Shown: positions 45,598 to 56,633, numbered from the stretch's first letter. The stretch: 64,000 nucleotides of DNA from Paracoccaceae bacterium (GCA_024742835.1 JANSXS010000065.1:1-64000); one strand, 5' to 3'. The notes: generated by a model not told the origin, from the sequence alone. A program made the numbers and translations.

Positions 45598-46869
45598 ATG
45601 TCTGACGACCGCTTGAACCTGTCCGATCTCAAAGCGCAAACCGCCAAGGATCTTCTTGCCATGGCAGAAGAACTTGAGATCGAAAACGCATCGACCATGC
45701 GTAAGGGCGAAATGATGTTCCAGATCCTGCGCGAACGAGCGGATGAAGGCTGGACTGTGTACGGTGATGGCGTGCTTGAGGTGCTCCAGGACGGGTTTGG
45801 TTTTCTGCGGTCATCCGATGCAAATTATTTGCCTGGCCCGGACGATATCTACATGTCGCCAGAGACGATTCGTAAACATTCCCTGCGCACCGGCGATACG
45901 ATTTATGGAGAGATCAAGGCACCCGAGGATAACGAACGCTATTTCGTGCTGACATCGGTAAGCACGATCAACTTCGAGGATCCTGAGCGGGCCCGCCACA
46001 AGATCGCGTTCGACAACCTCACGCCGCTTTATCCTGACGAGCGGTTGAACATGGAGGTGGACGATCCGACCATAAAGGATAAATCGTCTCGCGTGATCGA
46101 CCTTGTTGCGCCAATCGGCAAGGGCCAACGCAGCCTGATCGTGGCTCCGCCGCGGACGGGCAAGACGGTTATCCTCCAGAATATCGCCGCGTCGATCGAG
46201 CGGAACCACCCTGAATGCTATCTCATCGTTCTGTTGATCGACGAACGACCCGAGGAAGTGACCGATATGAAACGCTCTGTAAAAGGGGAGGTGATTTCCT
46301 CTACCTTTGACGAGCCTGCGTCGCGCCATGTTGCTGTGGCAGAAATGGTCATCGAAAAAGCCAAGCGTCTGGTGGAACATAAACGCGACGTAGTTATCTT
46401 GCTGGATTCGATCACCCGTCTGGGCCGCGCCTATAACACCGTGGTGCCATCTTCTGGCAAGGTGCTGACTGGTGGTGTCGATGCCAACGCCCTGCAACGC
46501 CCCAAGCGTTTCTTTGGTGCGGCACGGAATATCGAGGAAGGCGGCTCACTGACCATTATTTCGACAGCGCTTATCGACACGGGCAGCCGGATGGACGAGG
46601 TGATTTTCGAAGAGTTCAAAGGCACCGGTAACTCGGAGCTCGTGCTTGACCGCAAGATCGCCGACAAGCGCGTGTTCCCCGCCATCGACATTCTGAAATC
46701 CGGCACCCGGAAAGAAGATTTGTTGATCGACAAAACTGACCTTCAAAAGACCTATGTTTTGCGTCGCATCCTTAACCCGATGGGCACCACGGACGCGATC
46801 GAGTTCTTGTTGTCGAAGCTAAAGCAGACCAAGACCAATACAGAGTTTTTCGACTCGATGAACACCTGA
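45598..46869 (+). CDS. rho: Transcription termination factor Rho
   Basis: Rho is the RNA-dependent helicase that ends transcription of untranslated RNA. The 423-residue product begins [20 protein letters not shown], has the RNA-binding domain region ([14 protein letters not shown]), Walker [12 protein letters not shown] and Walker [17 protein letters not shown]. The ATG at 45598 with AAGGA upstream is preferred because the family N-terminal domain starts there; about 40 earlier in-frame codons appear non-coding. Confidence 0.97.
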   Translation: MSDDRLNLSDLKAQTAKDLLAMAEELEIENASTMRKGEMMFQILRERADEGWTVYGDGVLEVLQDGFGFLRSSDANYLPGPDDIYMSPETIRKHSLRTGDTIYGEIKAPEDNERYFVLTSVSTINFEDPERARHKIAFDNLTPLYPDERLNMEVDDPTIKDKSSRVIDLVAPIGKGQRSLIVAPPRTGKTVILQNIAASIERNHPECYLIVLLIDERPEEVTDMKRSVKGEVISSTFDEPASRHVAVAEMVIEKAKRLVEHKRDVVILLDSITRLGRAYNTVVPSSGKVLTGGVDANALQRPKRFFGAARNIEEGGSLTIISTALIDTGSRMDEVIFEEFKGTGNSELVLDRKIADKRVFPAIDILKSGTRKEDLLIDKTDLQKTYVLRRILNPMGTTDAIEFLLSKLKQTKTNTEFFDSMNT

Positions 46870-46889
46870 GTTTTATTCGGGGGTGTCCA

Positions 46890-48176
46890 ATGGACACGAT
46901 CTTTGCCCTGTCAACCGCGCAAGGAAAGGCTGGCGTGGCGATCATTCGCCTGTCTGGCCCTGAATCGCATCATGCAATTGCGGGTCTTGCGGGGGATGTG
47001 CCGGCTTGCAGAAAAGCAGCTTTGCGGTTGTTGCGCGCTCGCGACGGAACACGGCTTGACGAGGCGCTGGTCCTGATCTTTTCAAAAGGCGGCAGCTTTA
47101 CGGGCGAAGACAGTGCTGAAATCCAGTGTCATGGTAGCTTGGCCACCGTATACGCGATCCTGGACGAGCTTGGCAAAAATCCGAACTTGCGTGCGGCGGA
47201 CCCAGGCGAGTTTACCCGTCGCGCTTTGGAAAATGGGCGGCTCGACCTATCACAGGTTGAGGGGCTTGCGGACTTAATCGACGCTGAAACAGAAGCGCAA
47301 CGGCGACAGGCCCTGCGCGTGTTGTCTGGTGATCTTGGAAAGCGCGCCGAGACATGGCGGCAAAGTCTCATACGGGCGGCGGCCCTGCTGGAAGCGACGA
47401 TTGATTTTGCAGACGAGGACGTGCCGGTAGATGTGTCGCCGGAGGTGACTGAACTTGTTACATCAGTAAAAGCAGCGCTCGCCAAGGAAATTGCAGGCGT
47501 TGCCACGGCGGAGCGTATCAGAAACGGGTTCGAGGTTGCCATTGTTGGCGCTCCGAATGTCGGTAAATCTACTCTTTTGAATGCGCTTGCGGGACGTGAG
47601 GCCGCGATAACTTCTGAATATGCTGGTACAACGCGCGATGTGATCGAGGTCCGGATGGATCTTGGCGGTCTGCCCGTCACGCTCTTGGATACGGCGGGTT
47701 TGCGCGAAACCGCAGACGTAGTTGAATCCATCGGTATTGACAGGGCACGTGCGCGCGCGGAGCAAGCTGATCTCAGGGTTTTTCTGGTTGAACACGGGAA
47801 ATTGCCAGAGTTGCCGCCACGGCAGGATGATCTGGTGCTGGTGGCCAAGGCAGACTTGTTGGATGACCCACAGAATGCTGTCTCGGGTAAAACAGGTGCT
47901 GGTATCGAAGACTTGGTACAGTTGGTGACAGAAAGATTAGGTTTAAAAGCTGTCAACGCTGGTCTTGCGACAAGGTTACGTCACAAGCAGGCGATGGAGC
48001 GTGGATTTGCCGCAATGGATGTCGTACTTAACCTTATGGCAAAGGATAACGATGTAACCGACATCGTGTCCGAAGAGTTGCGAACGGCTATCCGTGCGCT
48101 CGATTCTCTGGTAGGACGGATAGACATCGAAAATATTCTTGATGAAATCTTTGCAAGCTTTTGTCTGGGTAAGTGA
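46890..48176 (+). CDS. mnmE: tRNA modification GTPase MnmE
   Basis: MnmE works with MnmG to place cnm5/cmnm5 groups on wobble uridine 34. The 428-residue product has the N-terminal folate-binding domain, helical region, G domain ([15 protein letters not shown], then TTRDVIEV and [10 protein letters not shown]) and the C-terminal catalytic motif FCLGK. The stop lies three bases before the mnmG reading frame, so the two partner genes are adjacent, as in most alphaproteobacteria. Confidence 0.96.
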   Translation: MDTIFALSTAQGKAGVAIIRLSGPESHHAIAGLAGDVPACRKAALRLLRARDGTRLDEALVLIFSKGGSFTGEDSAEIQCHGSLATVYAILDELGKNPNLRAADPGEFTRRALENGRLDLSQVEGLADLIDAETEAQRRQALRVLSGDLGKRAETWRQSLIRAAALLEATIDFADEDVPVDVSPEVTELVTSVKAALAKEIAGVATAERIRNGFEVAIVGAPNVGKSTLLNALAGREAAITSEYAGTTRDVIEVRMDLGGLPVTLLDTAGLRETADVVESIGIDRARARAEQADLRVFLVEHGKLPELPPRQDDLVLVAKADLLDDPQNAVSGKTGAGIEDLVQLVTERLGLKAVNAGLATRLRHKQAMERGFAAMDVVLNLMAKDNDVTDIVSEELRTAIRALDSLVGRIDIENILDEIFASFCLGK

Positions 48177-48179
48177 GGA

Positions 48180-50051
48180 GTGTTTCACGTGAAACATTTT
48201 GACGTGATTGTCATCGGTGGTGGCCATGCGGGATGTGATGCAGCCCATGCTTCGGCGCGCATGGGCGCACAGACCGCCTTGATCACGTTGACGCCAGCGT
48301 CAATCGGGGTGATGTCTTGCAATCCGGCGATTGGTGGACTCGGCAAAGGTCATCTCGTGCGCGAGATTGATGCGCTTGACGGTGTCATGGGGCGGGTTGC
48401 CGATAAGGCAGGAATTCAGTTCCGGCTTTTGAACCGCCGCAAGGGCCCCGCCGTCCAAGGTCCAAGAACGCAGGCAGATCGCAAGTTATATCGCGAGACT
48501 ATGCAGGCAGAGATTGCACAGACTCCGGGCCTGCACGTGATTGAAGGTGAAGTCACTGACTTTCTGATGCAGTCCGAGCATGTCTCCGGTGTTGTGCTTG
48601 GCGACGGGTCGCAAATCAGGGCGGGTGCGGTTGTACTTACTACAGGCACATTCTTGCGTGGGACAATCCACATTGGGGACGTGTCCTATTCCGGTGGCCG
48701 TATGGGGGATAAACCCTCTATCAAACTCGCGGAACGCATGGACAGTTTTTCGCTGCCTCTTGGTCGCCTCAAGACAGGCACGCCGCCGCGCTTGGATGGG
48801 AAAACCATCGACTGGACGCAACTTGATATGCAGCCTGCCGATGATGATCCGGTACTGTTTTCATTTTTGTCGCGTTGCCCTTCGGCACGACAAATTGCGT
48901 GTGGTGTCACCCATACAAACGAAAAAACTCATGACATCATCCGTGAGAACCTGGAAAGATCGGCGATGTATGGCGGCCATATAGATGGCGTTGGCCCAAG
49001 ATATTGCCCATCTATAGAAGACAAGATCGTGCGCTTTGCCGACAAGACATCACACCAGATCTTTCTGGAGCCTGAAAGTCTATCGGACGACATAATTTAT
49101 CCAAACGGTATATCCACATCTCTGCCCGAGGATGTGCAGCTGGCATATGTTCGCTCGATCAGTGGACTGGAACATGCCGAGATTTGCCAACCGGGCTATG
49201 CGATCGAATATGATTATGTCGATCCACGATCATTGTCCTCAACACTTTCCATGAAATCCGTGCCGGGTCTGTATCTGGCTGGTCAAATAAATGGAACAAC
49301 CGGGTATGAGGAAGCCGCCGCTCAGGGGCTGGTTGCCGGTTTGAACGCGGCGAGCGAGGTTTTGGGCAAGGAGCCGATCCAGTTCAGCCGATCCAACAGC
49401 TATATCGGTGTGATGATTGACGACCTCACCACGCGTGGCGTGACAGAGCCGTATCGCATGTTTACTTCGCGTGCGGAGTTCCGGCTATCGCTCCGGGCGG
49501 ATAATGCGGATCAACGCTTGACGCCGCTGGGGATCACGTGGGGTTGCGTGCAGGCTGCCCGTCAGCAGGCATTTGATACAAAGATGTCCAAACTCCAGTC
49601 CGGGCGTGACCGGATCGCGAAACAGAGTTTTACGCCTAAAGATCTTTCGAAAGTCGGGATCAAGCTGAACCAAGATGGATCAAGGCGGACAGGTTTTCAG
49701 CTTTTGGCGTTCCCGGATGTTGATTTTAGCGCGCTTCTGCGACTTGATCCAAGCCTTGTGGACATTGAATCAGAGATCCGTTGCCAGCTGGAAAAGGACG
49801 CGCTTTATGCAAATTACATAGACCGTCAGCAACGCGATGTCGACATGCTCAAACGGGATGAAGCTCTTGAAATCCCGACAAATTTTGATTACTCGGCGAT
49901 TGAAGGTTTGTCGAACGAACTCAAGGTCAAGTTGACGGCAACGAGGCCAGAGAACATAGCTCAGGCGGGACGGATTGACGGAATGACTCCGGCAGCACTG
50001 ACACTGCTTCTAGGTCGGCTCCGGCAGGCCAAACGCCTGAAGATGGCATGA
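48180..50051 (+). CDS. mnmG: tRNA uridine-5-carboxymethylaminomethyl modification enzyme MnmG
   Basis: MnmG is the FAD- and NADH-dependent partner of MnmE. The product has the dinucleotide site [17 protein letters not shown], the [21 protein letters not shown] region, [11 protein letters not shown] and [17 protein letters not shown]. The frame is open from a GTG at 48180, which sits directly on the ribosome site. A GTG at 48189 with GAGGAG eight bases upstream is an equally good or better start. The parS palindrome spans this start region, encoding FHVKH if translated. Confidence 0.96.
   Translation: MFHVKHFDVIVIGGGHAGCDAAHASARMGAQTALITLTPASIGVMSCNPAIGGLGKGHLVREIDALDGVMGRVADKAGIQFRLLNRRKGPAVQGPRTQADRKLYRETMQAEIAQTPGLHVIEGEVTDFLMQSEHVSGVVLGDGSQIRAGAVVLTTGTFLRGTIHIGDVSYSGGRMGDKPSIKLAERMDSFSLPLGRLKTGTPPRLDGKTIDWTQLDMQPADDDPVLFSFLSRCPSARQIACGVTHTNEKTHDIIRENLERSAMYGGHIDGVGPRYCPSIEDKIVRFADKTSHQIFLEPESLSDDIIYPNGISTSLPEDVQLAYVRSISGLEHAEICQPGYAIEYDYVDPRSLSSTLSMKSVPGLYLAGQINGTTGYEEAAAQGLVAGLNAASEVLGKEPIQFSRSNSYIGVMIDDLTTRGVTEPYRMFTSRAEFRLSLRADNADQRLTPLGITWGCVQAARQQAFDTKMSKLQSGRDRIAKQSFTPKDLSKVGIKLNQDGSRRTGFQLLAFPDVDFSALLRLDPSLVDIESEIRCQLEKDALYANYIDRQQRDVDMLKRDEALEIPTNFDYSAIEGLSNELKVKLTATRPENIAQAGRIDGMTPAALTLLLGRLRQAKRLKMA
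48181..48196. promoter_or_regulatory. parS centromere site 1
   Basis: TGTTTCACGTGAAACA is a perfect 16-base parS palindrome, the site bound by ParB. It overlaps the 5' end of mnmG. The cognate parB starts 3.3 kb downstream. Confidence 0.97.
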
Positions 50052-50659
50052 CAGGGTTCGCGGGGTTTGATGTTTCACGTGAAACAATGGAGCGGCTTGA
50101 ACTTTACGCAGAGCTTTTGCGAAAGTGGAACCCTCGCATAAATCTCGTATCCAAGACGACTATCCAAGAGCTATGGACCCGACATTTTCTTGATTCCGCT
50201 CAGCTCATCGAAATTGCGCCTCGTGTCAGCCGGTATTGGGTGGACCTTGGATCTGGCGGCGGATTCCCTGGTCTCGTTTTGTCCATAATCGGGCAAGAAA
50301 GAGGACTGCCGCGGCATGTTACCCTTGTCGAAAGCGACGCGCGCAAAGCTGCCTTTCTGCGAACAGTGATTCGAGAAGCGGATCTGCCAGCGCGGGTCAT
50401 TAACGACCGCATTGAAAACATACCTGGTCTTGGGGCTGATGTGGTTTCCGCTCGGGCGCTCGCAGATCTGTGCAGTTTGATCGGATATGCCGACCAGCAT
50501 CTTTTGCCGGGTGGCACGGCAATTTTCCCAAAGGGCGCAAGATGGGAGAAAGAACTTGCCGACGCGCAATCCAAGTGGAACTTTGCACACCGCCTTGATA
50601 AAAGCATAACAGAAGACGGTCCCGTCATCCTTTCCGTTACAGGAGTGTCCCGTGTCTGA
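50048..50659 (+). CDS. rsmG: 16S rRNA (guanine527-N7)-methyltransferase RsmG
   Basis: RsmG methylates G527 of 16S rRNA; loss gives low-level streptomycin resistance. The 203-residue product has [16 protein letters not shown], then RHFLDSAQL and the SAM site [16 protein letters not shown], followed by [12 protein letters not shown] and [11 protein letters not shown]. The ATG overlaps the mnmG stop by four bases. The second parS site is inside its coding sequence without disturbing the frame. Confidence 0.96.
   Translation: MTGFAGFDVSRETMERLELYAELLRKWNPRINLVSKTTIQELWTRHFLDSAQLIEIAPRVSRYWVDLGSGGGFPGLVLSIIGQERGLPRHVTLVESDARKAAFLRTVIREADLPARVINDRIENIPGLGADVVSARALADLCSLIGYADQHLLPGGTAIFPKGARWEKELADAQSKWNFAHRLDKSITEDGPVILSVTGVSRV
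50071..50086. promoter_or_regulatory. parS centromere site 2
   Basis: TGTTTCACGTGAAACA recurs exactly, inside the eighth to thirteenth codons of rsmG (DVSRET). It is 1.4 kb upstream of parB. Two identical copies 1.9 kb apart are what a ParB loading region looks like. Confidence 0.97.
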
Positions 50660-51461
50660 TCCGACGCGCCCCAACACAGCAAAAATCATTGCAATTGCCA
50701 ATCAAAAGGGTGGTGTCGGCAAGACAACGACAACCATCAACCTTGGTGCGGCTTTGGCAGAAATTGGTTGCAAGGTGCTGATCATAGACCTTGATCCACA
50801 GGGCAACGCCTCTACCGGATTGGGTGTCGAAATAAAAGACCGGGATTATACGACATACGAGCTTTTGCTTGAAGAAATAGCGCTTGACGACGTTATTCAG
50901 CCAACGCAGCAGGATAATCTGAGCATTGTGCCAGCAACGGTTGATCTCAGCTCCGCGGATATGGAGCTTATATCCAACGAAAAGCGAAGTTTTCTGTTGT
51001 ATGACGCGCTAAGACAGCCGGCCATGGATGCTTTTGGGTTCGATTTCATCCTGATCGATTGCCCTCCGTCGCTCAATCTATTGACAGTCAACGCGATGGT
51101 CGCCGCGCATTCCGTGCTGATCCCGCTTCAGTCGGAATTTTTCGCGTTGGAAGGCCTCTCTCAGTTGATGCTGAGCATCCGCGAAGTACGCCAATCGGCC
51201 AATCCTGATCTGCGGATCGAGGGTGTCGTGCTGACGATGTTTGACGGTCGTAACAATCTTTCCAGTCAGGTGGAGCAGGATGCGCGCGACAATCTTGGGG
51301 AACTGGTCTTTGAGACGCGGATTCCACGCAATGTCCGGGTCAGCGAAGCCCCGTCATATTCCGTTCCGGTCCTTGCCTATGATTCCACATCCAAGGGCGC
51401 AGTCGCGTATCGAGACCTGGCCCGTGAACTCATGAAAAACAATACGCGAAAAGCGGCGTAA
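50652..51461 (+). CDS. parA: Chromosome partitioning ATPase ParA
   Basis: ParA is the ATPase that moves ParB-parS complexes apart. The 269-residue product has the deviant Walker A NQKGGVGKTTTTINL, LIIDLDPQGNASTG and the Walker B region FDFILIDCPPSLNLLTVNA. The length is that of chromosomal ParA. The start is GTG, within the rsmG end (eight-base overlap), with AGGAG upstream. It is followed after 14 bases by parB. Confidence 0.97.
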   Translation: MSDPTRPNTAKIIAIANQKGGVGKTTTTINLGAALAEIGCKVLIIDLDPQGNASTGLGVEIKDRDYTTYELLLEEIALDDVIQPTQQDNLSIVPATVDLSSADMELISNEKRSFLLYDALRQPAMDAFGFDFILIDCPPSLNLLTVNAMVAAHSVLIPLQSEFFALEGLSQLMLSIREVRQSANPDLRIEGVVLTMFDGRNNLSSQVEQDARDNLGELVFETRIPRNVRVSEAPSYSVPVLAYDSTSKGAVAYRDLARELMKNNTRKAA

Positions 51462-51475
51462 AACGGAGGCCATCC

Positions 51476-52372
51476 ATGGTTGAAAAACGAAACAAGCGTG
51501 GCTTGGGCCGTGGGTTATCCGCTCTGATGTCGGATGTTGCCGATAATCCTGGCACGCCCATAGAGGTGCCAAAACAACCTGATCGCACGCTGCCGATCGA
51601 GGCAATTGAACCGAACCCAGATCAGCCAAGACGCAGTTTCGATAGCAACGCACTTGAGGATCTCGCTGCGTCAATTCGGGAAAAGGGTGTTATCCAGCCT
51701 TTGATCGTACGACCCAGCCCACGAACTGAAAATGGTTTTGAGATCGTCGCCGGTGAACGACGTTGGCGTGCGGCGCAGATGGCGCAGTTGCACGAATTGC
51801 CGGTCCTGATCCGAGAATTTGACGACACCGAAGTGCTTGAAATCGCGATTATTGAAAACATCCAGCGCGCAGATCTGAACCCGGTCGAAGAGGCCGCCGG
51901 TTATGCACAGTTGATGGAAAAATTTGGCCACACCCAAGAAAAACTCGCAACTGCACTCGGCAAAAGCCGCAGTCATATCGCGAACGCGGTTCGCCTGCTT
52001 GGGTTGCCAAATGATGTGCAAACATTCTTGAAAGACGGATCGCTTTCCGCTGGCCATGCGCGAGCGTTAATCACGGCAGATGATCCGCTTGCCTTGGCCC
52101 GAAAAGTAATCAAAAGCGGGCTATCCGTTCGCGAAACTGAAAAACTGGTAAAGTCCGATGGCGAGAACATCTTTAATGGTGGCTCAAAGCCGGACAAACC
52201 AAAGTCTACGGGAAAAGACGCCGATACCAAGGCACTGGAAGGTGATCTTTCTGCCAATCTTGGGATGCCGGTGGCGTTGAACCACAAGTCTGGTAAAGAA
52301 AGTGGAAGTATCACGATCAGTTATGAAACCCTTGACCAGCTTGATGAGCTGTGTCGGCGGCTAAGCTCTTGA
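51476..52372 (+). CDS. parB: Chromosome partitioning protein ParB
   Basis: ParB binds parS, spreads as a CTP-dependent clamp and stimulates ParA. The 298-residue product has the N-terminal ParA-contact motif KRGLGRGLSAL, the CTP-binding pattern around VAGERRWRAAQMA and ENIQRADLNPVEEA, a helix-turn-helix (LGKSRSHIANAVRLLGLP) and a C-terminal dimerisation region. Both parS sites lie upstream. Its stop codon directly abuts that of convergent hemW with no spacer. Confidence 0.97.
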   Translation: MVEKRNKRGLGRGLSALMSDVADNPGTPIEVPKQPDRTLPIEAIEPNPDQPRRSFDSNALEDLAASIREKGVIQPLIVRPSPRTENGFEIVAGERRWRAAQMAQLHELPVLIREFDDTEVLEIAIIENIQRADLNPVEEAAGYAQLMEKFGHTQEKLATALGKSRSHIANAVRLLGLPNDVQTFLKDGSLSAGHARALITADDPLALARKVIKSGLSVRETEKLVKSDGENIFNGGSKPDKPKSTGKDADTKALEGDLSANLGMPVALNHKSGKESGSITISYETLDQLDELCRRLSS

Positions 52373-53530
52373 TCAATCGGTTAAAAGTTCCTTGATCACG
52401 GTGTTCAGTATCATCCGTCCCTTTGTCGTGGTACGCAAACGGCCCTGCACAAGCTCAACCATATTCAGGTCTTGCAGATGTGATACCTTTTCGTGATCCA
52501 ACGGGGTCGGACTCAGAGCCTCGAAACGCGCCAGATCAAGCCCTTCCCGCACGCGCAGACCCATCATGAGGTATTCGCCCGCCTGATCCTTTGATGATAC
52601 GGGAACGCAGGATTTTTCGGGCTTACCCTGATCAACCATGGTCAGCCAGCGTTCTGGGTTCGACCATGCCTCGGTAGCATAGCGCTGTCCGTTCAGAGTG
52701 ACACGCCCATGCGCCCCCGGACCGATCCCGATATAATCACCGTAGCTCCAATAAATCAGATTATGCCGGGATTCCGAACCGGTTTTTGCATGGTTAGAGA
52801 CTTCATAGGCATTTAGACCCGCTTTTGAACAAAGCTCTTGTGTCATCTCATACATGTCTGCCGCTGTATCTTCATCCGGCAGGCCGGGCAATTTTCCCCG
52901 CTCGGCGCGGTCGCCGAACGCAGTACCCGGTTCGATTGTTAGTTGGTATAGTGATAGATGATCCACCGCCAGCTCCAACGCGCCCCGCAGTTCGGTACGC
53001 CAGGCGTCCAGCGTTTGATATTGCCGGGCATAGATAAGATCAAAGCTGACGCGATCGAAATATTCTTTTGCAATATCATACGCTTGATAGGCTTCGGCAA
53101 CGGTGTGCAACCGTCCTAGGCGCTTGAGGTCCGTCTCGTTCAGGGCTTGGATACCCATAGATACGCGATTGACCCCCGCTTGTGCGTAACCGGCAAAGCG
53201 GCGAGCCTCCACAGAGCCGGGGTTTGCTTCAAGCGTGATCTCTAGATCGTTGGCAAGCGGCCAGAGCGCACGAATACGGCACAATATCGCCTCTACAATC
53301 TCAGGCGCCATAAGGCTGGGCGTGCCGCCACCCAAGAAAACAGAGTTCAGAACCCGCCTGGGCACAAGGGCCGCATACCGTTCAATCTCGGCCAGATAGG
53401 CTCGAAGCCAGCGGGATTGGTCGATTTCAGTTCTGACATGAGAGTTGAAATCGCAATATGGGCATTTGGCAGCGCAAAAGGGCCAATGCAGGTAAATTCC
53501 GAAACCGCCTGCGCGCCAATCCTCAGTCAA
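52373..53530 (-). CDS. hemW: Haem chaperone HemW (radical SAM)
   Basis: HemW is a HemN-like radical SAM protein that lacks coproporphyrinogen dehydrogenase activity and inserts haem into target proteins. The 385-residue product has the iron-sulphur motif HWPFCAAKCPYCDFNSH (CxxxCxxC) and the SVFLGGGTPSLM and RVSMGIQALNETDLKRLGR segments. The short N terminus and lack of HemN-specific extensions favour HemW. Its start overlaps the rdgB stop by eight bases. Confidence 0.9.
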   Translation of the reverse strand: MTEDWRAGGFGIYLHWPFCAAKCPYCDFNSHVRTEIDQSRWLRAYLAEIERYAALVPRRVLNSVFLGGGTPSLMAPEIVEAILCRIRALWPLANDLEITLEANPGSVEARRFAGYAQAGVNRVSMGIQALNETDLKRLGRLHTVAEAYQAYDIAKEYFDRVSFDLIYARQYQTLDAWRTELRGALELAVDHLSLYQLTIEPGTAFGDRAERGKLPGLPDEDTAADMYEMTQELCSKAGLNAYEVSNHAKTGSESRHNLIYWSYGDYIGIGPGAHGRVTLNGQRYATEAWSNPERWLTMVDQGKPEKSCVPVSSKDQAGEYLMMGLRVREGLDLARFEALSPTPLDHEKVSHLQDLNMVELVQGRLRTTTKGRMILNTVIKELLTD

Positions 53531-54131
53531 AGCAGCCCTTTACCAATCGTCTGAACGCATCGGCGCGGTGGCTGATCTCGTTCTTTGCCCATCGGTCCAT
53601 CTCGGCAAAGGTGATGTCGTACCCGTCCGGTTGGAAGATCGGGTCATATCCATGCCCGTGATCCCCCCGCATTGGCCAAACGATCTGCCCATCAACGGTG
53701 CCGGGAAACACCTCGTCATGCGCATCTGGCCAGGCCATGACCAATGTACAGCAAAACCGCGCGCGCCACGGTTTCGGAGCGCCCTTTGCAATAAGCCAGT
53801 CATGTGCCTTGGTCATCGCCATCACAAAATCACGACCAGAGCCGGTTTCGGCCCAATCGGCTGTGTAAACGCCTGGAGCATTACCAAGCGCGGCAATCTC
53901 GATCCCGGAATCATCGCTCAACGCTGGCAGGCCTGTGGCCTTGGCCGCGGCATGAGCTTTGATCCGGGCATTGCCGATGAAACTGGTTTCCGTTTCGTCG
54001 GGTTCCGTGAGACCTTTTTCAGCTGCGCCGATTACCTTGACGCCAAAAGGTGCAAGCAACGTGGCGATCTCTTCCAGCTTGCCGGCGTTATGCGTCGCCA
54101 CCAAAAGCGTATCGCCCTGGAATTTACGCAC
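53523..54131 (-). CDS. rdgB: Non-canonical purine NTP pyrophosphatase RdgB
   Basis: RdgB hydrolyses (d)ITP and XTP to keep deaminated purines out of nucleic acids. The 202-residue product has the HAM1-family start [47 protein letters not shown] split across the nucleotide site, and the C-terminal [20 protein letters not shown] segment. It overlaps both rph upstream and hemW downstream by eight bases, forming rph-rdgB-hemW. Confidence 0.95.
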   Translation of the reverse strand: MRKFQGDTLLVATHNAGKLEEIATLLAPFGVKVIGAAEKGLTEPDETETSFIGNARIKAHAAAKATGLPALSDDSGIEIAALGNAPGVYTADWAETGSGRDFVMAMTKAHDWLIAKGAPKPWRARFCCTLVMAWPDAHDEVFPGTVDGQIVWPMRGDHGHGYDPIFQPDGYDITFAEMDRWAKNEISHRADAFRRLVKGCFD

Positions 54132-54840
54132 CGGTTGCCGCCTTTTGGGCCGCGACCAGCTCTGTCACACCTTTTTCCGCCAGGCCCATAAGCTCATCCA
54201 TCTGGTCGCGAGAGAATGTTGCGCCTTCGGCACTCATCTGCACCTCGATCAATTGGCCGCTGCCAGTCATGATGAAATTCCCGTCGACACCTGCCACGCT
54301 GTCTTCCGGGTAATCCAGATCCAGAACCGGTTGACCAGCATAGATGCCACAGCTGACCGCCGCGACGGGGTCAAGCAACGGGTCGCTTGTGACATCCCCG
54401 GCTTTCATCAGCTTGTTCACCGCCAGCCGCAATGCGATCCACCCGCCGGTGATCGAGGCACAGCGCGTGCCGCCATCGGCCTGAATCACGTCACAATCAA
54501 CGGTAATCTGCCGTTCGCCCAGCGCAACACGATCCACACCGGCGCGCAGGCTGCGCCCGATCAGCCGCTGGATTTCCACGGTGCGCCCGCCTTGCTTGCC
54601 CGCGGTTGCCTCGCGGCGCATGCGGCTGGTTGTCGAGCGGGGCAACATGCCATATTCCGCCGTAACCCAGCCAAGCCCAGACCCCTTGATAAACGGAGGC
54701 ACGCGATCTTCGAGCGTCGCGGTGCATAGCACATGGGTGTCGCCGATCCGTATCATGCACGAACCTTCGGCATGTTTGGTCACGCTGGTCTCGATTGAAA
54801 CCGCGCGCATTTCACTTAAGTCTCTACCTGAAGGCCGCAT
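54124..54840 (-). CDS. rph: Ribonuclease PH
   Basis: RNase PH trims tRNA 3' ends by phosphorolysis. The 238-residue product begins [18 protein letters not shown] and has [22 protein letters not shown] phosphate and RNA contacts, [27 protein letters not shown] and the C-terminal [17 protein letters not shown]. The ATG at 54840 with AAGGAG upstream is chosen. It is divergent from hrcA, a common alphaproteobacterial pairing. Confidence 0.96.
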   Translation of the reverse strand: MRPSGRDLSEMRAVSIETSVTKHAEGSCMIRIGDTHVLCTATLEDRVPPFIKGSGLGWVTAEYGMLPRSTTSRMRREATAGKQGGRTVEIQRLIGRSLRAGVDRVALGERQITVDCDVIQADGGTRCASITGGWIALRLAVNKLMKAGDVTSDPLLDPVAAVSCGIYAGQPVLDLDYPEDSVAGVDGNFIMTGSGQLIEVQMSAEGATFSRDQMDELMGLAEKGVTELVAAQKAATGA

Positions 54841-54878
54841 GCCGATACTCCTTTTCGCATGTTGCCGGGATACAAGGG

Positions 54879-54904
54879 CTTGAAACCCGTCCGCAACCCC
54901 GATT
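54879..54904 (+). promoter_or_regulatory. Probable heat-shock (sigma-32) promoter of hrcA
   Basis: CTTGAAA at 54879-54885 and CCCCGATT at 54897-54904 are separated by 11 bases, close to the CTTGAAA / CCCCATNT pattern of sigma-32 promoters. It lies 25 bases before the hrcA start codon. No CIRCE inverted repeat (TTAGCACTC / GAGTGCTAA) was seen next to it. Confidence 0.5.
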
Positions 54905-54928
54905 GACCTTTTGAGCGGGGCGTTTTTA

Positions 54929-56023
54929 ATGGCAGACCGCAACAATCAGATTGAGCAGATGGAAAAAGCCCGTCAGATCCTTGAGGAGATGAACGACCGC
55001 TCGCGCGAAGTGTTCCGCCGCGTTGTCGAGGGGTATCTTGCGACCGGCGATCCCGTGGGCTCTCGCACGCTGACCCGCGACATGACAGAAAAGGTTTCAG
55101 CCGCGACGATCCGCAACGTCATGCAGGATCTGGAATATCTCGGCCTGCTTGATTCGCCACATGTTTCCGCGGGGCGGATACCTACGCAACAAGGGCTGCG
55201 CATGTTCGTCGACGGGCTGCTTGAGGTCGGTGATCTGGGTACCAGCGACCGCGAGATGATCGACGCGACGCTTGGCTCCAATTCGGACGATGTGTCCGAT
55301 GCGCTGGATCGGATCGGGTCTGCCCTCTCGGGTGTGACACAGGGCGCGTCGCTTGTGCTTGCCCCGAAACATGAGGCCCCGATCAAGCATATCGAGTTTG
55401 TCTCGTTGGGACATGACCGGGCGCTTGTGGTGCTGGTCTTTGCTGACGGACATGTGGAAAATCGGATTTTCAATCCGCCGCCTGGCCAGACCCCCAGTTC
55501 GATGCGCGAAGCGGCGAATTTCCTGAATTCGCTGATCGAGGGCAAGACGCTGACGGATCTGCGCACCGTCATCACCCGTGAAATCGAATCACGGCGTCAA
55601 GAGATAGATCAGCTTGCTCATCAGCTGGTTGAAAGCGGCCTGGCCGTCTGGGAGGGCGAAGCGGACAATTACGAACGCCTTATCGTGCGCGGTCGTTCCA
55701 ACCTGCTCAATGCCGGTACCGAGGAGGAAGACCTCGATCTAATCAAGACGCTCTTTGACGATCTGGAACGCAAGCGTGACATTGCCGAGTTTCTGGAGCT
55801 TACCGAGGAGGGCGCAGGCGTGCGTATTTTTATCGGTTCGGAAAACAAACTTTTCTCACTTTCGGGTTCCTCTTTGGTCGTCTCTCCATATATGAACGCA
55901 AACCGTAAGATCGTGGGTGCCGTGGGCGTGATTGGCCCGACCCGTTTGAACTATGGGCGGATTGTCCCGATCGTGGATTACACGGCGCAACTGGTGGGTA
56001 AACTCATTGCCGACCGAAGCTAA
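54929..56023 (+). CDS. hrcA: Heat-inducible transcription repressor HrcA
   Basis: HrcA binds CIRCE operators to repress groESL-type genes. The 364-residue product has the winged-helix N terminus ([23 protein letters not shown] split, then [19 protein letters not shown] and [20 protein letters not shown]) and the C-terminal HrcA domain ([40 protein letters not shown]). The ATG at 54929 is preferred over upstream alternative codons. grpE follows after nine bases. Confidence 0.95.
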   Translation: MADRNNQIEQMEKARQILEEMNDRSREVFRRVVEGYLATGDPVGSRTLTRDMTEKVSAATIRNVMQDLEYLGLLDSPHVSAGRIPTQQGLRMFVDGLLEVGDLGTSDREMIDATLGSNSDDVSDALDRIGSALSGVTQGASLVLAPKHEAPIKHIEFVSLGHDRALVVLVFADGHVENRIFNPPPGQTPSSMREAANFLNSLIEGKTLTDLRTVITREIESRRQEIDQLAHQLVESGLAVWEGEADNYERLIVRGRSNLLNAGTEEEDLDLIKTLFDDLERKRDIAEFLELTEEGAGVRIFIGSENKLFSLSGSSLVVSPYMNANRKIVGAVGVIGPTRLNYGRIVPIVDYTAQLVGKLIADRS

Positions 56024-56032
56024 AGGTGAAGC

Positions 56033-56599
56033 ATGGCTGACTCGAAAGAAGATCCCTTTCTCGATGATGTGGAAGAGGCCGAAGCACAAGAACAGGCGGC
56101 GTTGACCGAAGAGGATGCGCCCGACAGTCTTGAAGCGCAGCTTGACGATATGCGCGCCCAGCGCGATGCATTTCAGGACAAGTTTATGCGCGCCCTCGCC
56201 GATGCCGAGAACGCCCGCAAAAGGGCGGATAAGGATCGGCTCGAGGCGCAGAATTACGGTGGCTCGAAACTGGCGCGTGATATGTTGCCCGTTTTTGACA
56301 ACATGAAACGCGCCGTCGAATCGGTGACGGACGAACAACGCACTGCGAATGCTGCTCTGATCGAAGGGATCGAGCTGACAATGCGAGAGTTGTTCAACGT
56401 GTTTGGTAAACACGGCATTCAGGTCATCGACCCACAGGTCGGTGACAAGTTCGACCCCAAGCATCATGAGGCGGTTTTCGAAGCCCCGGTTCCCGGAACG
56501 AAATCCGGCGAGATCATTCAGGTGTCCGCACAGGGTTTCATGCTGCATGACCGCATCCTGCGCCCCGCGCAGGTCGGCGTGTCGTCTTTCAAGGGCTGA
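56033..56599 (+). CDS. grpE: Nucleotide exchange factor GrpE
   Basis: GrpE releases ADP from DnaK. The 188-residue product has an acidic N-terminal stretch (residues 1-35), a long helix (LDDMRAQRDAFQDKFMRALADAENARKRA) split by no breaks, and the C-terminal beta domain with FDPKHHEAVF and GFMLHDRILRPAQVGVS. It shares a transcript with hrcA and is convergent with mutS; a strong hairpin lies between them. Confidence 0.94.
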   Translation: MADSKEDPFLDDVEEAEAQEQAALTEEDAPDSLEAQLDDMRAQRDAFQDKFMRALADAENARKRADKDRLEAQNYGGSKLARDMLPVFDNMKRAVESVTDEQRTANAALIEGIELTMRELFNVFGKHGIQVIDPQVGDKFDPKHHEAVFEAPVPGTKSGEIIQVSAQGFMLHDRILRPAQVGVSSFKG

Positions 56600-56606
56600 T
56601 ACAAAG

Positions 56607-56633
56607 GTAGGGTGGGCAATCTGCCCACCCTAC
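56607..56633. terminator. Bidirectional terminator between grpE and mutS
   Basis: GTAGGGTGGGCA and TGCCCACCCTAC form a perfect 12-base stem with a three-base loop. It begins seven bases past the grpE stop and overlaps the mutS stop codon. It can fold in transcripts from either side; T tracts are short. Confidence 0.8.
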
